NCBI GenBank assembly: GCA_017893485.1
Contig: CM030366.1
Coordinates: 99,631,085 to 99,695,084 of the forward strand
Source: Hemerocallis citrina
Taxonomy: Eukaryota > Streptophyta > Magnoliopsida > Asparagales > Asphodelaceae
Direction: 5' to 3'
Length of the DNA stretch: 64,000 bases
Part shown: positions 34,653 through 47,252 of the stretch, piece after piece
How the letters are laid out: each line of letters begins with the position of its first letter
How positions within the stretch are numbered: the stretch's first letter is position 1
Position numbers and translations under genes: made by a program
The notes under the pieces: generated by a model
Told to the model about the DNA's origin: nothing
What the model saw: only the letters and a program-made list of their open reading frames with translations
Databases searched by the model: none

Positions 34653-34712
34653 GTACCTTTGGCGGGAAAAGTCATGCTGCTGAGGTGAAAAAGTAAATCT
34701 CTATCTCGAGAA

Positions 34713-34742
<30 letters not shown>
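34713..34742. repeat. 30-base G homopolymer
   Basis: Unit A has only seven G at the matching site (about 23190), so this is an expansion or an assembly error. Confidence 0.85.
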
Positions 34743-34743
<1 letters not shown>

Positions 34744-36643
34744 GGGGTCATTTCGTATCAATCCAGTTATCTCCAATTTGCCTACATATTATGTATCCTT
34801 CTTGGAAATGCCATGATCTGTTAATCATAGGATAGGTCGGGTTCGTAAATGCTTCCTGTGGATGGTATTGACAAAGGAGGATACCATCTTATAGGGGTGG
34901 ACAACTATTATCCGAATCGACCAATCCGAACCAATCCAACCTGAACCGATCGGTTTTAACCAAACCAATTGGGGGATTGGATTGGCCCGGTTCTTGATCT
35001 TCAATAACCAACTTGACTGGTTCGGTTGTTGGATGGGGCTTTCAAATAACCGATAGAACCGAACCGACGGTATCTCTATGCATTAGTCCGTAAAAAATCT
35101 AGTTTTCATTTAATTTCTTGAATATACAAAGCATCATTTCTTGAAGGTACAAACAATCTCTTTTAAGTTCAGTTCAAACCCTAAGTCCCACACTCCAAAT
35201 TCCCTATCGTAGTGTTGTTGTTCGTGGCTTGGACTTGTAACTGTAACTTTTCTTGTCGTAGTTTTGTTTGTGTGGAACTATATTAAAATGGAAGAATTGT
35301 TTGCATACTATTGTGGCTTTTAGAGTAGTCTTCTCTGTTCCTTTAAATTTATTGGTAGACTAGGTTTGCCCGTGGACACATGCCTACGACATGTTTTCGT
35401 GAACGATATAGCTTATAAAAAGCACTGTACAAAATTATATATATGCACGTCTTCGTGAAGAACGATTTATATAGATGTGTATTTGGCAGTAGATATTGAT
35501 GTATTCTAAATTAAGTTGTTTATTGGTTTATATCTTGTAGGATCATTTATCAGGAGCTCGGAATTGAAAAAGTGTACTTTGAATCTACAACAATATGTGT
35601 GACTTCATATTTGATTTGTAGCCTGCCATAAGTAGCAATTCAGTTGGTAATGCAGTTATCGCCTCAAACTGTATGAGTTAATTCCCCATAGTTATATTTT
35701 CATGTAGTTAACCATGTATGATTTTAAAAGATGTTAAGAGAGAGAGAGAGAGAGAGCTTGTTGTGATGTACATGTGAAGACCTTTTGTTAAATGTGATCA
35801 AGTACAATTACATCTCCATATTAATATATCTAGTATCCATATACTGGAGAGCCTACTGCAAATTTGATCTGAAACAGGCTTGTTGGCCCCAATTTTTGAT
35901 ATATTTCAGTGTATGAGAAATTTTACATTCTTGGGCTTATGTGTTTTGTGAGAGAGATGATGTAAGTTATATATTAAAAAAAAATACATGCAGGTAAAAT
36001 TAATAACAGAGACGACAACATTAGCGCCAACTCTCCAAAATAATTACAGAGTGATTCACACAAAACACATAAACCCAACTATCAGTCAATTCAAACATTA
36101 TGAAAACATGAAGATTGCAGATGGATTGACGACTAAACCCGCCAAAAATCACGATCAAAGATGAAAATCATTATAATAAAAAAGTAATCAATCAAGTCAA
36201 AACCAATGGTCATTTCTATTCTAGAATACAAATAGAAATTTTAGTAAAAATTTCGACAGAGTCTCCCCTAAATTATTAGCCCTTTTACAGCAATTCCTTA
36301 CGGAATTTTGCTAACAATTAAAAATATAACATCACAGGCAGTTAATATCAATCCTCCACAGGCCAATCCAACCAACATCACACAGGCATCATATATATAA
36401 GGCTCTAGGCACAAAAATCTTCATATGATGCAAGATACAAAATAAAAACCAAGATTTCATCTGAAAATGAATGGATTTTTTGAAAAACCTTTGAAAAACC
36501 ACACAGAACCCAATACTCCACAACTTTGCGGGTATGGGTTTTAACATCACTATATTATATCATCATCATATACAGATACTTACATCATCTCCCAAAATAC
36601 TAAATATTATACAGATTTACATAATTCCTCATTTTACATCCAC

Positions 36644-38214
36644 CAATCCTACTACCAAAATAAATCATACATGGTTACTCAAATATACAACTAATACATC
36701 ATCCACCAACCCTACTACAAAAAAAAAGATTACAGGGTTGTTACAATAAGATAAAACACACAATGCATCATGTCTTCAATATGGATAGTTTCATCACAAA
36801 AAAGTGTGCCAAAACAAACAATAAGAGTTTTCGAGAATCAATCAAAACCAATGATAATTTAAAAAACAAACAGTAAGAATTAAAAAATATCAATAATGAG
36901 CATCTAATATAATAAGGAGTTAAGCTTACCTTGCGAAGGGATATCAGATTAAGCTCGCGTTCTTCTCGAATGGTAACCCCTACATTTTTTTTGTCGAAGA
37001 AATTGCACCTGTAATGGGAAAATAATAATTTTAAATCTAAGTGGACAATTAATTAATTTGATAAAAAGACAATGAAAAGCTTCACTTACCACAAACATGC
37101 AGGATTCAAAAGAGTACTATTCCTATGTTGGTTCAGAGCATAATGTATAATTTCTTCACTCTCCAATATGGGTTTAGCTAAGAATCTACAAAATCTCAAG
37201 GAAATATGCACAAAACTGGATAGTAGTGTGAGTACCTCTACAATTAACCCTGCCAAAAGGGAGGAGTACTTATCATAGATATTAAATCAAGTTTTAATGG
37301 AACTTAATGGAGCTGAGTTTATGTCCACATTTGAGTTTATTGAGAGTGGATTATCCAGTCTATTTCTCCGGCATGATTAATTTATTCTCACTCTTTGTGA
37401 TATTAGAGAGTTCCTCCTGCAAAACCCTTAAACATGACTTCCCATCAAATAACCATCAAGGAAAAATATCCAGAGATTTATCCACACATCAATAATTTCA
37501 ATTTTCAAGAACCTCATCCTGTAGATATTGTTGTTAAAAACCCCGCTAACGCTTTCATTAAATCATTCTAGAGCACTAAAAGCCTATGCCTTGCCTTCAC
37601 ACTGTCTATTTCAATGTCAACACAATTATACTAAATACTACACTCAATTCCTCAACCCAACAAAACTAATCAACTTCTGTATTCAACTTCTATGTAATAA
37701 ATCTAACTCTTCACACCTAACTCATCACATGTGGAAGACTTTGACTTTGAGAGTAGGCAATACATTTTAAATCGTGGACCCACCCATAACTCATCATAAG
37801 TATCGGGACCCAATCCACACCTCACTCTAGCCATTTGAAGATTTTGACCTTAAGGGGTGTCGTGGCCTTCCGCACAATCGACGATCAAGAAGGTCTACAC
37901 GCGCTGGAATTAATGCATGAGTAAAGTGAGGGAACTGAGAAGGATCCCTTTGGTTCCAGTTCCCATGCTCGCTATCAGGACTTGATCCACACCTCACTCA
38001 AACCCAGTTTATGTGCAGACACAACTCCTCTAACCGCAGTTGTAGCGTTTACATTAACCTTTTTTTGAACCTAGGACTCCATTTCCCTTGCCGCCACGTT
38101 TTCCCTAAGCGGGTGAGCCCCACAACATCTATCCCACCATAACATAGCTGTAGTAATGTTCCGGAGATATGATGTGGATCCCTTACTGACTGGATCGTAT
38201 GCCTTCGTGATACC
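36644..38214. other. Stretch without recognised gene
   Basis: AT-rich sequence right of the duplication. Short open frames are not convincing. No transposon ends, tRNA or conserved exon were recognised. Confidence 0.4.
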
Positions 38215-38705
38215 CTAATCAGTCTTTCTTTTTGCTCAGTGGATCAATGATTGTGGTGGAAGTGACAGTGTCAAGCTTATAGTTTCTTTGTTGCTGTTCA
38301 TTTTCTGAAGCAGCTCAATTGCCTTGGTGGTGCTCCCAATCCTAGAGAAGCCTTTGATTAGAGTATTGTAAGCGATGATTTCAGGCATGTAAGATACTAC
38401 CAATTGTCTGATTCATCTTGGTAAAGAGGGATATGACTACTATAGTATGGTATTTGCTGGAATTTTGAGTTTAGGCAATTCGAGTGAGCAGGACGAGCTG
38501 ATGGAAGGCTTTGGGTTGGCATGAAGAAGTGTTTTTCGAACAGGTGGAGTGCATCTTCAAGCCCAAGATTGGCAGATTGAAGAAATTGTTGTCTAAATTC
38601 AACTTCTAATCTCATTTTTTGATGATGATGATGAGAAGGTATTCGAACACTACTAAGTAGGGCCTTTGAAAGACATGAAGAAGAAGAAGAGAGAAGCAGC
38701 AGCAA
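38215..38705 (-). pseudogene. PPR (pentatricopeptide repeat) protein pseudogene
   Basis: The minus-strand frame from 38705 gives a Ser-rich, organelle-targeting-like N terminus (LSSSSSCLSKALLSSVRIPS), then LGLEDALHLFEK, the usual start of P-class PPR proteins. The frame then breaks. Farther on (about 38386-38215) a PPR repeat is readable: PEIIAYNTLIKGFSRIG, then AIELLQKMN and, after a shift, YKLDTVTSTTIIDPLSK. Most of the repeat array is missing, so this is an internally deleted, frameshifted relic. Intact relatives bind organellar RNA for editing, processing or stability. Confidence 0.82.
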
Positions 38706-39685
38706 ATTTCTTCATGTTGCAAAGTAGTCAAATAGGAACTTTAGAGAGAGAAGGTTTTGCTAATGTTTGAGTGTTGCAAAACATCAATGTTTGTATTTTT
38801 CTACTTTAAAATGTGGTAAATTGGGTTAATGATTTAAATCACGAACCCTCGTGAAGGATCAGACACATTATCTCTACTTGCAGAGCTCTGATAAAAGGAT
38901 ATTCCAAACCATAGTCTTTCATTCATGAGAAGTGATTCTCTATTGCACCATGTAGTAAAATTGTTAAAGTAGACAATTTAGAATATCATCTCATAGGATG
39001 AGCTGAATCACTATTAAAATACCCTCACTGCTTACTGAGACTGATCAAAGTAAAGCAAAACAAAAAGAATAGAAACCCATTCATCACATCCGCTGAGGTA
39101 GACAACAAGTATTACCAACTTCCATCCTATTTCTATGTGTGGCTATTCCCCTATGGTATGTGGAATTTTGATAAGAGATTGATATTAAATTAGGACAAAA
39201 GGCTAACCAAATATGCCATTTTAGTGTGTTCTAAGCATCAGTATGAAATTCCATCAAGAGAGTGCTTAACCCAGTATATTGAGACCTGATATTACAAATT
39301 GCAAATGGTGTAATATGTAAGTTTCACCAAGCAAAATGCATCACTGCTAGACCAATTGTATGCAAAATGACAGTTACAACCACGATCCATAAAACATAGT
39401 TAATGTAAAGGCTCACTTTTAAAGTAGAAATAAGCAGTGGATCTCGACATGAACTAATTTAAATTTCATAAAATCATCTGGTAAAAAACTTAGTGAGAAA
39501 GGACGAATAGTAACATCTCTTCAAATTAACAACCCACATGCACAAATTAGTGTGTAAAAATGGAGAAAAGAAATAGAGAAAAATGAGAAGCTAACCTTAG
39601 AGAACATATACCCAGCCTTCAATTTCGCCACATTGGCATTGCGAGCAACTTTTGTTGTGTAAGCTGAAACAAAATAAATCCAAAA
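38706..39685. other. Stretch without recognised gene
   Basis: No conserved frame or transposon end was recognised. Confidence 0.4.
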
Positions 39686-39872
39686 AACATTGTTAAAAAA
39701 GAGCCATACATTACCATAGAAATAATTAACCAAACATAATAAATATAACCCTACTTAAGATCCAACAGCAATAACATAATTAAGCTCCGACAACAATAAC
39801 AACAATAACAGTAACCATACGCTATTATCTATATACAATCTTAAGATCCAACAACAACCATACTTCACCATA
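39686..39872 (+). repeat. Left copy of a 185 bp duplicated segment
   Basis: It matches 47012-47195 (shared AATAATTAACCA, ATAACATAATTAAGCTCCGA, ATTATCTATATACAATCTTA). The two copies bracket the long-LTR gypsy derivative in direct orientation, too long to be a target-site duplication. Confidence 0.75.
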
Positions 39873-39938
39873 AAAAAAGGTGATTCACCACCTCAGGTGT
39901 CTTATTGTCAAGTTTTTCTCTATTATTATATCTTTAAT

Positions 39939-42900
39939 TGTAACCCCTATTTTCATAATTAAATATCTCTCGTATATTTTATTTATTTCGAATAATTGTA
40001 TATTTTGATGTTAATTTCTATTTCTATATGATCAACTATTTATAATATATAATGTTTGGATTATTTTGATGAATTTGTTAAACTTGAATCCCATCCTGAT
40101 ATATATATTATTTTATTTACTGTTATTGTTATTATCGTTATTAGTACTGTTATTATTATTATTTTTATTGCTATTAATATCATTAAACTCTTTGATTTAT
40201 TTATTTTAGAAACCCTGTAGATCGTAATCTATATTCTGTGATTATTGGAATATGGATTTGCATACATTTTGATTTAAATTAAATTAATTATTGTTTAATG
40301 TATTTTAGCCCAAATTAATCCCGATTTTGTTTATTCCGTGAATCCGTATATTCTATTGTGTTATTAGTATTTGAGTATTAACATGATGTATACTTTTTGA
40401 TTCATTTGTACTATTGTACTACTATTTAATTATTTGTTTAACTATTTGTTTTCAATCTCCATAACCCAATTTTCTTATGATAATCCAATACCCTATTAAC
40501 CCAAAACCCTATAACCCTATTTATATAAATAACCCTAAACCTAACGTAACCTTACCCCCTACTGTTTTACCCCAAACACCCAGCCGCCTCTCTTCTCTCC
40601 CACTCCGTCATCTTTCTACCGCTCTCTGTTCCTTCACCAACGCCCAAACCCACTCCCATTCCCTCCGCCGCATCGCCTCACTCCCCTTCTCGCCATCGCC
40701 CCAGCCCCTGGCATCCACCGAACCCAACACCACTGCAACTCCATCGCCATCATCGTCCCCAACTCTCGAAACCCATTTCGCCATCACCCCCCATCGTCGT
40801 TTTCCTCTCCCCCCGCCATTAACCACTGCACGATCGCCGGCACCATCTCCTTAGCACCCTTGACCTCCGCTCTGACCACCATCATCAACCGCCTACACCC
40901 CGAACCCATTTTCCCGTTCTCCTCCTCTGTTTCGTCGCAGAACAGAGCTCCTCGCCGTGCCACCAAACTCGACGCGCACCGCCCCGTCGCCGCCATCGCC
41001 TCCCTGCACCATCGTCTCTCTCGACATTGCCTCCAATTAGCCACGCCAACGTCACAGTCCCCCCCTCTCTCTCTTTGCCGTAGTAAGGAGGGAGACGAGA
41101 AACCATTGGTCATTCCCGTTGTCCTGTGTTCAGCCACAGCAGATCCAGACTCGCTATCCCGTGTTTTCCCCCGATCCACTGCGTAGGAGGTTTCCTATTG
41201 GGTGAGTTCGCTGTTCTGTGTTCTGGGCGCAGCGGATCCGACCGCTGTTTTCTGTTCTGGGCAGATCCGGTGTGAAGCTCTCTTAGTTGCTGTTGGTTTC
41301 TTCGCACGGTCTTCACACGTGCTTTTGGGATATTTTGCCCAGAATTTTCGATCTCATTACTCCCAAATTATCGGATCTAATCGTCTTATTAACGGCAAGT
41401 ATTCTCCTTGTACAATTTATTGTCCTAGTACAAGCATTTAATTGAAAATACCGCAAATAGGTTGTAGTTGTGACTCCTTCTTGTCTCATCATTTGTTGAT
41501 CTTGAATTATTCATCATTGGTTCCATAATCTTAAGAGTCACAACCCTTTCGTTGTTATATTTACAAACTAGTTGGACTCATTTTATTTCCTAGTCACTTG
41601 AACACATGAAACTAAGAAACACTAGGCTTGTAGATGTGTGTTGTATCATGTATGTGATGATCTTGCATTCCTTGAGTTGAGAAATATATGTTGCTTGCTG
41701 ATTTGATAACCACTACATCCATTTTGTGTCACATGCTAATCTAGACTCATAATAACCAATTATCATGCAACTTATATATGAAAAATATTCACACTTGTTG
41801 CTGTCCTGAACTTTACTTGCTGTTTCGACCCCTTAAAAATAAAAATCTGAACTTGATTCCTGAATATGAAATGTATCTCTGAATGTCTAGTTGTCGATAG
41901 CATCCAAATTTTTTGAATTCCGAGTTACGGTCTAGGAGATATTGCAGTTTTACTGCTGCTATGTCGGTAGTCGCAGATTCACAAAAAACTGCTGCACTTC
42001 TTTAGTTTACAAATTATTTTAGCTATGCTACCAGTAAGCAATTGACCTGAAACTTTACATGCTGTTGCTGGACATCCTAGAGAACATTCCCTAATTTTCT
42101 CAGAATTAATTAGTAATGTTTCAACCCTGTTTCATATGTATAAACTCAGATTCACAAATTCTGGCTGAATATAAAAACTGTATAGTTTTCTATTTTGACA
42201 CATGTTATCACAACTTTTATGTACCTTAATTATATGCGTTGGAACCGGGCAGGAGTCTAATTTCTAGATCTTCTGACGGATCCACTTTTGCTATCTTGTA
42301 ACAATGGGAATAGCAGTTTTGGTGCAGCAACCTTATGTTGTCCAGATTTGAGATTTTCGTTGTTCTTAATATTTTGATTTGTTTTGACCCTCAAACTTGA
42401 ATCCTATCTAGCCTAAACTTGTTTCATGTTCATGATTATGTTTACTTGACTTGTTTCACATACTTTCATGCTTGGTTTATAATAATAATAAATAACAAGC
42501 TGGGTTTAAGGGAAAGACCATAGTAGTGGGCAATATAGGTAAGAGTGTACTCGGAAAGGGGCCCGTATTTTCCAATACTTGGTTCATGAACTTGTTGTAT
42601 TTTGATTGATTCATGGAGCCATCACTTGGCTCATGAACTTGTTGGATTCTTGGACCCACTGTGCGGTTCTTGAACTTGTTAGTGGATTCGCGAACTTGTT
42701 TCGTGAACTTGTTATTTATTTTCCGATTCATGAACCATGCTTGCTTGATACTTGATATCTGAGTATGCCGCCCTATAAAATCCATGATGTGCTACCTAGA
42801 TAGAATTAAACATTAAACTTAAGAATAACTTGTCACTTGTACACACTTGACACCCTATTTGAGACTTGATACTTGACAACTTGTTACTTGAGACTTGATA

Positions 42901-43628
42901 CTTGAATATAATTCTTGACACATGCAACTTGATACTTGTACTTGACAACTTGACACTAGGCTTGAGACTTATTACTTGACTCTTGTACTTGATACTTGTC
43001 ACTTGATGTTGGATACCCTTACATGTTCACTTACCACTTACTCCACTATTAGTATTTGTTACCCAACCTGATCATTTGAGTTGTCCTTCTTACTAGCTAG
43101 TTTCTTGAATCGCCACTACTTGTTGTATCCCTATTATATTCTTAATTCTAAATTAATTTTGTTCCATATTTCTTGTACTCGCTTTTACTATTTGTGGCCC
43201 TAACTTGCACTAAGGGCATTTCTCTTGTTTTCTCCATTTTCTCCTTTTATTTATATTAAACAGATTTTGGAGACGTGTTGCCTGCTGGAATTGGTGAGAA
43301 GACATTCTAGGCTTCAATTGGAGAAAGGACGTGCTTAAATTATTGTTTTCTTTGAGTTATTTATTTCTTTGCTAATCAAAACTTGTAACGGGCTTATGTT
43401 CCCGAGTTTTATCTTTTGATCCAGATTTGAAAACTATTTGGGATATTATTATTTGTTTCAATTATTTTCTGTTGTTTAATAAATTATTCATGCATGTGTG
43501 GTTATGAATACTTGTTATATTCTTGTTATGATGCTGAGTCGATCCTACAGCTTATAGATGATGTTAAAATCATTCGCTGGGCTTCGTCACGCGCTTGTAT
43601 TCCATATTTTTGGGAAGAGGGCGTGACA
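39939..43628 (+). repeat. 5' LTR, 3.7 kb
   Basis: The first 600 bp match 46100-46735. Bases 40540-41190 are C-rich and create spurious Pro-rich and Arg-rich frames. Bases 42570-43010 hold repeats of CATGAACTTGTT and ACTTGATACTTG types. The end is fixed by the initiator-tRNA primer-binding site shortly after. Confidence 0.78.
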
Positions 43629-44828
43629 AAGTTTTTAGTGGTATCAGAGCTAGGTTTGGCTAATGTGTTAGTTTGACTAATACATTAGACAGACTTGACT
43701 CAGTCAGGATTAACTCAGCATTAAACAGACCATGCAACCACATGAATAATTTGATAATCAACTCGATCTGAACACTAGTCTTATCCCATTCATTTTGATT
43801 CCTTCATATTCAATTCTTTGATTCCTTGTTTCCTTCCATCTCTTACAGTCATCCTCCTGATTTGTTGATTCCTTATTGGGTACAAATTTATTCTTTCTGT
43901 ACCCATATTATTTTGATTTCGGTGCAAGCAATCTCATATTTCTGCTTGCCTCGTTGAGCCCTTCTTATTTCAGCTCGTGTACCATTCATTGTTTACCGTG
44001 CCTTGCATTCGTCTTCGTTGTTGATTCATATTGTGTATCTAACTAGTTGTTCCTTCCCTATCCCGTTCTCCTTAAATTCCGGTGCTATCCATTCTCTTCT
44101 TTCCGCTTGGTTCGTCGATCGGCATCGGTGGATCTTCAACGACGTGTCAGAGGCTTGATTAATTCTTACGTTAATATATATTTTTATGATATATATATTG
44201 TGTAAATTTGCTGTACTGCATATTTATTTTCTCATTTCCTTTGCATTGTGCATATGCATGTATTTCATTCCGTTTTCTCCCTACTTTTATAAATTATTTT
44301 CACTACTATTATTTTGTACTATTGTGTTGGATATTTATAATCTATATATCTATTTTGATATTCCATTGTGTGACTTTCAACTCTATTTCTTACTCTTCTA
44401 CTATTTTCATATCACGAATTTTGAAACATAACATCTTACTTAAATTAAATGTTCCATAATTGGTGCATATGGAAGGTTACATCTTCCATTTCACCATTTT
44501 GGTGCAACCTAATGTCGAGATGGCAAATATGCAACTCGATGTCAATGGAGGAAAATTGCAACTGGATGTCGGGAAGGCAAAATGTGCAACCGAATATCCA
44601 GACGGCAACCTGCAACCTGATGTTGTGAAGGCAAACATGCAACTTGATGTTAAGGAGGCAATTTTTTTTACTTATTTGCTAATTGATATTTCAAGACTTT
44701 TTAGTAAATAAATATTTTCTTTATAACATTTTGTTTATACAATTACACTTTACGTTTTCATACAATTTGAACTAGTATAGTTGATTTATTTATAGAGTTG
44801 ATAAGCCAATTCTTAATTTTGTTTTATA

Positions 44829-44934
44829 ATGCTATTTTTTATTTTTGCTAATGTTTTCGTTATTATTATTGGTATTATTATTATTATTGTCATTTCTATT
44901 GCTGTTATTATTATTGTTTCCTTATCTTTATTGC

Positions 44935-44988
<54 letters not shown>

Positions 44989-45440
44989 TATTATTATTAT
45001 TATTATTACTGTTACTTTATTATTATTGATATTATTATTATTGTTGCTATTATAATTATAATTATTATTGTTATTATTTTTAATGCTATTATTGTCACTA
45101 TTATTGCATTATTTTCATGAATATGTTGAATCGAATAATATCGTGTATGTATTATCATTATTATCAGTATTGTAAATATTTTATTGCATTATATTATTAT
45201 TACCTGTATGATCATGATAATTTTGATTACTGTTACTATTATTGTTATTATTATTTTGTTATTATTATTTTATTATTATGGTTATTATTACTTGTATCAT
45301 TATTGTTGCTATTATTTTTAATATTATTTTAATTATTATCTTTTATTATTAATATGCATTGTTATCATTATTGTTACTATTATTTTTTTTATTATTGTTA
45401 TTATTATTCAATTATTCTTGATATTATTATTTTTAATATT
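44829..45440 (+). repeat. Imperfect (TTA)n low-complexity block
   Basis: Long runs of ATT/TTA, purest at 44937-45010. Poly-Leu, poly-Tyr and poly-Ile frames here are translations of the repeat. Confidence 0.9.
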
Positions 45441-46099
45441 AACATTTGTTGTTATTGTTATTTTTGTTAAAACCCATTAGTTTTGATCTATAGCATATCT
45501 TTTAATTATTTAAATTGAAGCCAAACTTTATATTCATTTTGCATTATTTATTTATATCTATCTTGAGTCCATACTCTCCTTGATCCTGGTGTCTCAGTCT
45601 TGTTTTCTTGCTCGGTTCGTTGATTGGCGACATGTGGCCTACAATGACATGTATGTTGCTTGGGACATCACCAACGGAGTAGCACAGCGAAAGCGTGGTG
45701 GGCCCCTAACCCACAGGTCTCAGGATCCCCTTGTTGCTTCTAGATCTTTGTATTGTTTGCTTCCTCTATCCCTTATATTCGTCCTCATCCGTTGACTCAC
45801 TGCTTGGTTGAACTCTTCCTTGTCCATCCTTTCTTCGATTCCAGCTCTATCTACTTCTTCATCTTTTGCTTGGTTATCTTGCGTTGTTGCTCCCCTTCTG
45901 ATACTGTCTTTTTTCCTTCATGTATTCCACCTGACATCGTTGTTACCCACTTCCTTCTTTCCTGTTATAGCCACTGCCTTATTTCCTTCTTCTTTAGTTC
46001 TCTGTTTTGATTACCCCAAGTTTGTTTGCTTTTGCCCTGTTCTGTGTACCGCCTAAGCAAATTTTGAGGACGAAATTTTGTTGTAAGGTGGGTAGAATT

Positions 46100-46735
46100 T
46101 GTAACCCCTGTTTTCATAATTAAATATTTCTTGTATATTTTATTTATTTCGAATAATTGTATATTTTGACGTTAATTTCTATTTCTATATGATCAATTAT
46201 TTATAATATATAATGTTTGGATTATTTTGATGAATTTGTTAAACTCGAATCCCATCCTGATATATATATTATTTTATTTACTGTTATTATTATTATCGTT
46301 ATTATTACTGTTATTATTATTATTATTTTTATTGTTAATACTATCATTAAACTCTTTGATTTATTAATTTTAGAAACCCTGTAGATCGTAATCTATATTT
46401 TGTGATTATTGGAATATGGATTTACTTACATTTTGATTTAAATTAAATTAATTATTGTTTAATGTATTTTAGCCCAAATTAATCTCGATTTTTTTTTATT
46501 CCGTGAATCCGTATATTCTATTGTGTTATTAGTATTTGAGTATAAACATAATGTATACTTTTTGATTCATTTGTACTATTGTACTACTATTTAATTATTT
46601 GTTTAATTATTTGTTTTTAATCTAAAAATTACTATTCATACCCAAAATCCATAACCCATTTTTCTTATTGGATAATCCAATACCCTATTAACCCAAAACC
46701 CTATAACCCTTTTTATATGAATAACCCTAAATATT
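46100..46735 (+). repeat. Truncated 3' LTR
   Basis: It begins TGTAACCCCTG after the purine-rich tract and follows the first 600 bp of the 5' LTR until ATAACCCTAAA; homology then ends abruptly. Confidence 0.75.
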
Positions 46736-47252
46736 AAACTTTTAAGTTATTGAACAACAATGAGATCAAATAACACATAATGTACAATGAGATAAAATAA
46801 CATTTTTCAGTGTAAATAATGTTATTCAAATGAGATCAAATAACATCAAATAATATTTTCCCACTAATTGACCAAATAACATGGTAAATAATTACTAAAT
46901 TCTATACACTAACATTGTAAACAGTATATACTAAATTCTATATACTGTAAACAATGAGATCAAATAATTGACCAAATAAAACTATATACTGTAAACTGTA
47001 TGCTAAAAAAGAACCATACTTCACCATACTTCACCATAGAAATAATTAACCATACATAATTAATACAACCTTACTTAAGTTCCGACAACAATAACATAAT
47101 TAAGCTCCGACAAAAATAACAACAATAACAATAACCATACACTATTATCTATATACAATCTTAAGATCCAACAACAACCATTTCACCATAGAAAAACCAG
47201 TGCACCAATTTGTAGTATATTTTCTCAGAAATTTTTTTGACATCATTTATTG
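46736..47252 (+). other. AT-rich region including the right copy of the 185 bp segment
   Basis: Bases 47012-47195 duplicate 39686-39872. The rest has no recognised gene. Confidence 0.5.

Larger units (their letters stand above)
39939..46735 (+). mobile_element. Long-LTR Ty3/gypsy derivative without coding interior (LARD-like)
   Basis: The 5' LTR (39939-43628) starts TGTAACCCCT and ends GCGTGACA. Primer-binding site TGGTATCAGAGC lies at 43639-43650. The interior (43629-46099) contains no gag or pol; it is AT-rich with a large TTA-repeat block. It ends in TTTTGAGGACGAAATTTTG and a GGTGGG-containing purine tract, the signature that precedes the 3' LTR in Tekay/Del-type chromoviruses. The 3' LTR starts at 46100 but stops being recognisable at about 46735. 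It thus looks like a large retrotransposon derivative with a truncated 3' end. Confidence 0.78.

Noticed and set aside
40477..41441. C-rich region with frames of 70-130 codons on both strands
   Set aside because: Inside the 3.7 kb LTR; composition-driven frames without domains.
44829..45332. Poly-Leu/Tyr/Ile frames resembling membrane proteins
   Set aside because: Translation of the TTA repeat block.
39686..47195. The 185 bp flanking repeats as LTRs or target duplication of the long-LTR element
   Set aside because: They lie outside the TGTAACCCC ends at a distance, are far too long for a TSD and lack TG/CA ends.
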